Positions 57,601 through 64,000 of a DNA stretch of 64,000 bases are shown piece by piece; position 1 is the stretch's first letter; each line of letters starts with the position of its first letter. Below the pieces are notes generated by a model that saw only the letters and a list, made by a program, of their open reading frames with translations, searched no databases and had not been told where the DNA came from. Source of the DNA: Plecoglossus altivelis (taxonomy: Eukaryota > Chordata > Actinopteri > Osmeriformes > Plecoglossidae); NCBI GenBank assembly GCA_036571765.1, contig BROE01000011.1:767344-831343 (forward strand), given 5' to 3'. Position numbers and translations under genes: made by a program.

Positions 57601-59200
57601 TCAGTCTCTTCTCTCCACAGCGTAGCGTGGTGCACTCCCACCGCTGGACTGAAGATGTAGAGGGGGATTGGAGATGAGGAGAGGGGGAATTGACAGGGGA
57701 GAGGGAAAGGGGGGAGAGTAGGGTGAGGGGTTAGGGGAGAGGAGAAGTGGGCAGAAGGGGAAGAGGATCCAAAATTCTTTCCTTCAGTTTGTCCAAATGT
57801 CCTAATGTCAATGTGATCGAGGGTATGTTTTTTTCTGTTATTGTGATTGTTGTCAAGAAGCCGTTGATGCTTTCCTTCTATATAGTATTATCTACTCCAG
57901 ATACTGCAGCTTTTCATTAAGACAATTAAAAGTTCTATTACAAACGTAGAATCGGCTGAAAAGGACAGCCCCCCAACTTCTTATTTCTACAATCTATAGC
58001 ACAACACAATTCCTCATTTTATTTGCAATATTTCCTTTTATAATTGATTCATATTCATATTTCAAAGTCAAATTCCATTTTAAGTTCATTTAAGGGAAGA
58101 TGAAAGGGGACGGCTGGTTTCACAACTCACTCGGTTGGAGGCAGACGTCCTGGAAGTCAAAGCAACAGTTGTTGTTGGCAACGCACTGCTGGTCGCATCG
58201 ACAGCCTGGTGTTTCTTCATCGAAGGGCTCATAGCACTTGCTCCTACATGACGTACTGGGGATCACTGAGAGAGGGGGGAAGGAGGGGGGAGGGAGGAGG
58301 GAGGGAAGATAGAGGGAGAAAGAAGGTGGATAGGAGAGATGGAAGGAGAAGAAAGGAAGAGAAGAAAAGAAAAAGGGTATGGGAAAGACAAGAAGGGATT
58401 GGGGAAGAAGGATGAATGGTCTTTTTTATCTTACTCACACCTGTTATCAGCTCTTACTAACTGGTGTCTCTAGTTCTCGTTTTGGTTCTTTCACTTTGTC
58501 TACCTCCCCTTGTTTACTCCCTCTCCTCTACCTCATTACCTTCATTGCGACATTTCTCAAGTTGAAGCCCCAAGCCCAGTCCAAGTCCGAGGATAGTGAC
58601 GATTGACACTGCCAGGGCACCGATCTAAAAACACACACACGCATGTACAAACAACATTCTCACAGTCTTAGGTCCAGGGTTGTACGCTGAGCTTGTGAGA
58701 AAAGGGTGGGTGTGCCCTGAAAATGTCACAGTGCTGATAAGAACCCATGTGACCTACATGTCTGTACACAGAGAAAATTCTGCAAGGTCTGTATTGGTTC
58801 TACAGTGACAAACGTATAATACATTTCTTTGTTTAGTTTGGTTTGTCCATTTACTCCTGGATGCCTGGTTGTATCATGTGACACAGCCAATCCAATCACA
58901 CTGGCCTCTGGACAATAATCCGGAAAAGAATTAGTAGGGTAGGAATTTGAATGAAATATGACTCACACATTTTGTGACACATCTCTGCCCTTTTGTCAAA
59001 CCACGTATGTGCAGCCTCACACACCTGCACCCAAAGCAAGATATGATCCTTCCCTGTTCCTGGAAACCATCTCGCCTGAAGTGCATACATATGGTGCAAC
59101 CAAGCTTGCTGAAACACCCGTCATCCTGTCATATTACACCAACTTACAACATACTTACAGCAACCCTCTTCTTCTTCAGAAACTCTTTGCTGATCCCCAT
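45654..59200 (-). CDS. Ectonucleotide pyrophosphatase/phosphodiesterase, ENPP1/ENPP3 type
   Basis: This is a type II membrane ectoenzyme that hydrolyses extracellular nucleotides. Twenty-five exons close in phase to 2604 nt (867 aa; ENPP3 is about 875). Exon 1, 59200-59159, encodes MGISKEFLKKKRVA. Exon 2, 58624-58540, has the anchor AVSIVTILGLGLGLGLQLEK. Somatomedin-B domains lie at 58265-58131 (CRCDQQCVANNNCC) and 57648-57523 (CHCSEDCLAAGDCC). The catalytic domain has LLVSLDGLRAEY, the nucleophile Thr in FPSKTFPNHYTIAT (56719-56640), PDKSGHSFGP, VADHGMEAMSCD and GGNHGWDND. The nuclease-like domain ends at 45827-45654. Other exon starts: 57292, 57138, 56262, 55413, 55056, 54454, 51887, 51326, 51098, 50764, 50055, 49784, 49138, 48336, 47826, 47486, 47232, 46892, 46543. 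The short tail and CLRADVRVP favour ENPP3; GCSCSAL and SGYSQRMLMPLW recall ENPP1, so no symbol is assigned. The last residues depart from the family's LKTYLPTFE ending. Confidence 0.9.
47060..47145 (+). repeat. (GAGT)n / (GT)n microsatellite in ENPP intron
   Basis: GAGTGAGTGAGTGAGTGA is followed by a GTGTGT run, in an ENPP intron just 3' of exon 47232-47155 on the minus strand. Confidence 0.85.
50469..50587. repeat. Nested imperfect palindrome (MITE-like) in ENPP intron
   Basis: Outer arms TGCTCCAACACA and TGTGTTGGAGCA are exact reverse complements. Inside them AACAGTCATTCTT and AAGAATGACTGTT form a 13-bp hairpin with a six-base loop. The layout resembles a small folded-back element between exons 50764 and 50055. 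Confidence 0.65.
50815..50885 (-). mobile_element. tRNA-derived SINE scrap, antisense
   Basis: Read on the minus strand, GGTATCTCAGCGGTAAAGCA is A-box-like and GGTTCAAAACCCTC B-box-like, at tRNA spacing. The anticodon arm is not a convincing functional tRNA and no CCA-proximal stem pairs well, so it is called a SINE head. Confidence 0.5.
52100..53085 (+). repeat. ACCATACT/ACCATGCT pentamer-like satellite, about 1 kb
   Basis: Irregular repeats of five-base words (ACCAT, ACTAC, GCTAC, CCTAC) run almost without interruption within the ENPP intron between exons 54454 and 51887. Because the word length is five, all three frames stay open for long stretches and produce spurious Tyr/Leu/Pro/His frames. 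Confidence 0.95.
53575..54300. repeat. Two diverged copies of an about 200-bp element in direct repeat
   Basis: AGGTCTATTCAAAGGACTTT at about 53596 and AGGTCTATTTAAAGGACTTT at about 54131 start similar stretches. Each continues with a TGAACAAGATCAAA / CGAACGAGGTCAAA motif and a pyrimidine-rich CTCTCTCCCTGT-like end. A repeated element of unknown class lies in the ENPP intron. Confidence 0.5.
54925..54975 (+). repeat. Poly-C followed by (CA)n
   Basis: About 17 C residues are followed by a CACACA run, close to the 3' side of ENPP exon 55056-54991. Confidence 0.9.
56760..57020 (+). repeat. GATGATGGTGAT trinucleotide-like repeat in ENPP intron
   Basis: Irregular GAT/GGT triplets (GATGATGGTGATGATGATGA) fill most of the intron between exons 57138 and 56719. 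The plus-strand frame through it (Met/Val-rich) is not a gene. Confidence 0.9.
57655..57770 (+). repeat. Purine-rich tract in ENPP intron
   Basis: GGGGAGAGGGAAAGGGGGGA-type sequence lies directly upstream, on the minus strand, of the second somatomedin-B exon, where it forms a long polypyrimidine stretch before the acceptor. Confidence 0.75.
58265..58415 (+). repeat. Purine-rich GGGAGG/GAAAG tract in ENPP intron
   Basis: A polypurine stretch next to the first somatomedin-B exon. On the minus strand it is a polypyrimidine tract before that exon's acceptor. Overlapping low-complexity frames are not genes. Confidence 0.8.
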
Positions 59201-60430
59201 GCTGACCGCAGCCCAAACAAAACAGAAGCTCTCAAACGCTCGCCCACGCAGCCTTGTACGCTCTTAGAAGCCTCCCTCTGACGCCCGACTCAACACTGCT
59301 CGGGGTAAACTGGTGGACAAGTGACAATGACCTCTGGAACTCCCGAACGAGTGGCAAGGTTTACTGATTACCCGCTGAAGAGACCACAAGTTTCTTTGAC
59401 TGCTTTATGGACCTGTCAAGAGTCCAGATATGACGGTGGCGAGGCTGTGGAAAAACGATAACCTGAGACACGATCCTGACCTGTCTAGACCAGCAGGGAC
59501 ATCTGGTTCCTGGGCATATACCATGATTGTATTTTCATCTTTCATTTTTTCGACTTTTAGTTCCCAGATTGTAGATCATGGATAATCAACGTATTACCTT
59601 TGAGCAGTCCAGGCGGATGGTTGGGGTCACTGGTAGTCATGGGCTGGATAGTGGGCCTACTATGCTCTATGTAATTACTCTTTCATTGATAACGGGTGTG
59701 TTCACAGACAGAGGGAATGGCAGTTTCCTTCAGTATTTACTTGATTTGTCCAAAGAGATGGAACAAAACAACACTGGCCACATCGCCAGCATCCAAGATT
59801 TGAACCGTGGTCTCTATGGGATGTGCCAGTATGTTTGGACCAGTGTGTCTCCTCGTTCACAGAGAATACACTGTAACAGAGGTGGTTGGGATCAGCAGCC
59901 TTGTCATAGGTATCCCTGAATGAGACTTGAAATCAAAAACCTACCACCTTCTACTACTGATCTTGGGAAATCTTCCACTTTGGTCAAGTGGTCTGGTTTC
60001 CCAGGTGGAAGGTTGTTGGTTCAATGCCCATCTGGGTCCCACACCATGCTCCTTATCGCACAAGTAAAGAGATCAAAGTAATAATACCTGTTTTGATAAG
60101 AGTAGTTATATATCAATGGAAGGACCTGACCTTTACACATCTAGAGAACAGTAGGTCTCTTTCAAACTAATTCAGCAGAACAGTAGGTCTTTATTTGCAG
60201 TTCTTTAACTCGGATCACCAGGAAGGAGAGATAGGGATAAAAATAAATTGGGCAAGAGGCAGAGCTAGAGAGAGGCTAGAGAGAGACAGATAAACCAACA
60301 TAAAGAGAAACAGAGAGAGGGAAAAGGGTTGAAAGATGCAATTGCACAGACAAGTGGTGGAAGTGGATGCATGCTTAATCACTAACTACCAAAACTGCCT
60401 CTGAGGTAATCTATTGAATCCTGGAAATTG
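59201..60430. other. Upstream region of the ENPP gene
   Basis: The presumed 5' UTR and promoter lie here, without a clear TATA box. A tRNA B-box-like GGTTGTTGGTTCAATGCCCA at about 60010 may be a SINE scrap. A 113-codon plus-strand frame at 59578-59919 has no recognisable domain. Confidence 0.35.
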
Positions 60431-61531
60431 AATACTTGATCCAGATTGTTTGTGACAGTTTGTGAGTTTGAAAGCTTTCACAAAGGCCCTTTAGATGTTT
60501 ATCCAATCCTCCAAACCAAACATTCCCCATGAGTTCAGAGTAAAACACACACACCCTCTCAGTTTTACTCTGAGTTTACAGTTGTATACATTCACAATAT
60601 AATTTATCATTGACTAATACTTACTAATCTTAATAGAGTGTGCTGCCTTTCTAGTTTTCTGAAATGAAACTTTGACTGTGTTCAAAATGGGTGTACTAGA
60701 TAACAATTGGGGTGTAGCAGAGGCTTAAATCTTGGTTGAAGATCCTGATAAACTTGTCCACATGAAAATACATTATCACAGGTAACTCCTGCTCCAATCC
60801 TAACCCCATCATACGCCTCAAATGCACTTGACGCCATCAGAATGGGAAATAACCACACCGAATACAACACTCTAAGAATTTATTCGGATCAGAATTTTGG
60901 CCACATTGTTAATGAGCAATTTAGAAGAATGGATCAGAATTGTTTCAACCGCAAAACCAACTACCACACCAACCATCGGGTACTTGATCCAGGTTGTTTG
61001 TGACAGTTTGTGAGTTTGAAAGCTTTCACAAAGGCCCTTTAGATGTTTATCCAATCCTCCAAACCAAACATTCCCCATGAGTTCAGAGTAAAACACACAC
61101 ACCCTCATCTAGTTTTACTCTTGCGTTTACAGTATGTCTTCATTCACAATATAATTTATCATTGACTAATACTTACTAATCTTAATAGAGTGTGTTGCCT
61201 TTCTAGTTTTCTGAAATGAAACTTTGACTGTGTTCAAAATGGGTGTACTAGATAACAATTGGGGTGTAGCAGAGGCTTAAATCTTGGTTGAAGATCCTGA
61301 TAAACTTGTCCACATGAAAATACATTATCACAGGTAACTCCTGCTCCAATCCTAACCCCATCATACGCCTCAAATGCACTTGACGCCATCAGAATGGGAA
61401 ATAACCACACCGAATACAACACTCTAAGAATTTATTCGGATCAGAATTTTGGCCACATTGTTAATGAGCAATTTAGAAGAATGGATCAGAATTGTTTCAA
61501 CCGCAAAACCAACTACCACACCAACCATCGG
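60431..61531. repeat. Recent tandem duplication, unit about 552 bp
   Basis: The unit starting TACTTGATCCAGATTGTTTG (about 60433) and ending ACCAACCATCGGG (about 60979) is repeated at once to about 61531. The copies differ mainly around 60560-60600 versus 61105-61145. Each carries the same 62-codon minus-strand frame with a hydrophobic start (60682-60870 and 61234-61422). Confidence 0.9.
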
Positions 61532-62297
61532 GAGCCACGCTGCATGAAGGTTGAGGTGTTAGAATAATGGTGGGTAAGTCACCCAGAGACTGTTAGTCTA
61601 TGTTCATTGGAGACAGACAGACAGCTGGGAGGTTGACCACTGGAATACAGGGGTGTGGCCTAACTGAGCTTCGATTAACCTGGCGCATCATAACACCAAT
61701 CTATAATGGGTTATGGAAAGATCCGGCTCAACGGCAACATCTATAATAAAACTCCCTCACATACAGCCGCATAAGGAAACTAGGTACTCATCAGTAATAT
61801 CTAAGTAAATATGGTATCTCTTTATTGAACCTAAACAGAAAACCTGTCAACTCCATTACGCTTTCAGCTTCAGGGACGACACATAGCAACATACACACTC
61901 ACACACAGGCCTACGTACAGCCCAGTCCCCCACACAAGACCTCTGTTCCAATGGATTAATATAGTACTGAATGTGGCTCTATTAACTGCTACATAATAAA
62001 TATGACAAATTGTATAAAAATATACACCTAAGGATCAGAGATGTACTAGGGCAAATTGGGAGAGTGTAGAGAAAAGGGTAGAGAGACAGGCATGGAGATT
62101 GAGGCAGAGAGTGAGAGAAACAGAGAGGGAGGGAGAGAAACAGAGAGGGATAGAGAGAAATAGAGGGGGAGAGAGAGAAACAGAGATGGAGAGAGAGAGA
62201 AACAGAGATGGAGGGAGAGAAACGGAGATGTAGAAAGACAGAGTCAGTTACAAACGGGAAGAAAGGCACAGCGGAACAGAAGAGCGAGACAACGGCG
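61532..62297. other. Spacer with GAGA-rich tract
   Basis: 62070-62230 is a GAGAGAGAAACAGAGA microsatellite-like tract. No exon was recognised. This is the 3' flank of the upstream ENPP gene. Confidence 0.5.
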
Positions 62298-62468
62298 TTA
62301 GTCGTCCGTCTCGAAGGTGCGCAGGTAGGTTTTGAGGGACAGGGTGTGAGGCAGGGTGAGGTTGGTGACTCTGTAGAGGTGCAGGCCCGTCAGGATCTCC
62401 ACGTCTCGGGCGCGTGCAGTGTGAAGGTGCAGCAGCTCCTCCACCCACTGGGACTCCTCCTCAGCGCT
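62298..62468 (-). CDS. Last coding exon of a second ENPP gene (partial)
   Basis: A splice acceptor (CCCCAG) at the right edge opens an exon encoding SAEEESQWVEELLHLHTARA followed by RDVEILTGLHLYR and ending LSLKTYLRTFETDD, stop. This is the C-terminal end of the nuclease-like domain of ENPP1/2/3 proteins. HTARxRDxExLTGLxxYR is close to ENPP2 (autotaxin) as I remember it, while the TFET ending recalls ENPP3, so the paralogue is left open. The rest of the gene lies beyond the window on the right. It has the same orientation as the complete ENPP gene, about 3 kb upstream of it. Confidence 0.85.
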   Translation of the reverse strand, partial: SAEEESQWVEELLHLHTARARDVEILTGLHLYRVTNLTLPHTLSLKTYLRTFETDD

Positions 62469-62830
62469 CTGGGGAGCATACACACACACCCACACACACA
62501 CACACAAAGACACACACACACGGGAGACACACACATACACAGACACACACATATACACCCAGATAGATATACACACATAGGCACACACAAACAGATGAAG
62601 ACAAATAAGAAGACACATCACACATATATACACAGCGACAAACACACACATACACGGAGACACACATATATACAAACACAGACAGATATACACACAAAAG
62701 CACACACAAACAAATAATGACAAATATAGTTACACACACACGCACACCACACAGACGCATGCACAAAGACACACACGGCCAGAGGAAGACTCAAATACAG
62801 ACACACACACAAACAAACATTGGACATGGT
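62469..62830 (+). repeat. (CA)n-rich microsatellite in the intron of the second ENPP gene
   Basis: Interrupted ACACACAC/CACACATA runs fill this stretch. On the minus strand they give long Cys/Val frames that are not genes. Confidence 0.92.
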
Positions 62831-64000
62831 GAACAAACAGAATATGCATCAACACATGCATGCAAGATTTGTAATGATGATATGAAGCTCTGAAGAAATG
62901 TGTGTCATACTACAGAAACGACGCTGCTTTGTAAAAATACAACAACTATTTATTAGAGGAAAATGTAGCGTTAAACATGGACCTTGCTGCAGTCTTCAAA
63001 AAGCTCTTGGTTTCACAAGTTCAGCTAAGCAACCATGGAGGGTCATCACCTTTCGTTAAACATTAGAATCAACCATATGTGTGTGTTCGTACCAGCACAT
63101 GATCGTAACATGAATCAGCAGGATGAGGGAGGGGGGGGAGGCTGGGGGCAGGGTGTCATGACTCTAAATATGGGTTGTTACCGGTCTGTTGTAAACGGTG
63201 ATGGTCAGATAACACTTATGGTCATCACCCATAATGGTGTATACAGACAGGCAGCGAGGCAGGCAGACAGGCAAGGAAACAGGGAGACAGTCCGGAAGAC
63301 AGAGAAGAGCAACGGGTGGCCAGTTCACAATGGTTGTGCCTGGTTACTCCTTCGCGATACAGAAAAGATGCATTGTAACTAAGTTTCCTCGCTATCCCTG
63401 AAAATCTGATATCAAGGTGGTGCCCCTTTGACTAAATACTTGATTACAGAGGATCTTCAATGACCACACCCTGCTACAAAGCTACATATTTCCTGTAAAG
63501 CCCTGGCAGAATGTGAGCCACGCTAGCTGCTGCTGTAATGACATAGCTACAGGGAGCATTTCAACTGGTTGGCTACTAGAAGCACATGTGGTTCAGGAGG
63601 GTGGTACCCAGGAATGGGACTAGAAGGTGTCAGGTTTGCAGGCAGAAACAAATATAGTCTCACTCAGCCTTACAGCTCCCCCATGTAGACAACTGCTGGT
63701 ACTGCAGCTAATTCCCACCGCCTCGATCTCCTGCTGTCTTGCAAAGTGTTGGTAGGTGTGCACGGGGAGCGTGCATGGGGAGCGTGCATGAGTTTGCATG
63801 TTTACCATATGTAAACTGTGTGTTTACACATACATGAGTGGGTGTTTATGTATGAGTGTGCTTACACTGGCGTTTGTGTGTATGCCCTTGTACATTCTTT
63901 TCCGTTGACTCGTGTGGGTGCTGATGCTTGTTGATGTGCATGCATGTACAATATGGGCATGTGTACTGTAGATGAGAATGCATTTGTGTGTGTGCCACTC
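62831..64000. other. Probable intron of the second ENPP gene
   Basis: I looked on the minus strand for the next-to-last ENPP exon (a PTHYF...LTSC-type sequence) and did not find it. A (GCAGACAGGCA)-like tract lies at about 63245-63300 and a GT-rich tract at 63750-64000. Confidence 0.4.

Noticed and set aside
62298..62836. Long minus-strand Cys/Val-rich frames and a plus-strand Thr/His-rich frame
   Set aside because: They are translations of the CA microsatellite. Only the terminal part 62298-62468 is a real ENPP exon.

Overview
This is vertebrate, almost certainly teleost fish, nuclear DNA. Coding sequence is split into short exons with consensus GT/AG borders. The genes have fish or vertebrate orthologues (CENP-A, a LIM-homeobox factor, QRFP, MHC class I, a decoy TNF receptor, ENPP ectoenzymes). 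Introns and spacers carry Tc1-like elements, a tRNA-derived SINE, a MITE and CA/GA microsatellites. The style fits a pike- or salmonid-like genome, but the species cannot be fixed from the sequence. All exon borders were read by eye and checked by reading-phase arithmetic.

Layout. 0.35-1.64 kb (+): a complete four-exon CENP-A. 3.05-5.81 kb (+): a complete six-exon LHX2/LHX9-class LIM-homeobox gene with a divergent homeodomain. 7.66-8.16 kb (+): a single-coding-exon QRFP (26RFa) neuropeptide precursor with a non-coding first exon. 9.4-26.9 kb (+): a small MHC class I cluster. It holds gene 1 (9.38-17.98 kb, leader and 3' half readable, alpha1-alpha3 badly garbled), an orphan alpha1 exon (19.75-19.98 kb), and gene 2 (20.87-26.86 kb), which assembles into an uninterrupted 429-residue class I chain. 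Both genes have long cytoplasmic tails built from small phase-1/phase-1 exons. Introns in that part hold arrays of one 38-bp minisatellite.

27-41 kb is gene-poor. It has relics of a coiled-coil protein gene in two homologous pieces on the minus strand, LINE fragments, a nested Tc1/Tc1/SINE insertion (33.8-35.8 kb), and a perfect 19-bp hairpin. 41.28-42.54 kb (-): a four-exon soluble decoy TNF receptor (TNFRSF6B/11B type, 303 aa). 45.65-59.20 kb (-): a complete 25-exon ENPP1/ENPP3-type ectonucleotidase (867 aa) with a nearly 1-kb pentamer-like repeat in an intron. 62.30-62.47 kb (-): the last coding exon of a second, upstream ENPP gene that continues beyond the right edge, so ENPP genes lie in head-to-tail tandem.

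The genes do not form one pathway. The points most worth a second look are the MHC class I cluster, with its modular tails, minisatellite arrays and probable unpolished assembly patches, the divergent LIM-homeobox gene, and the decaying coiled-coil family at 27.8-32.6 kb.
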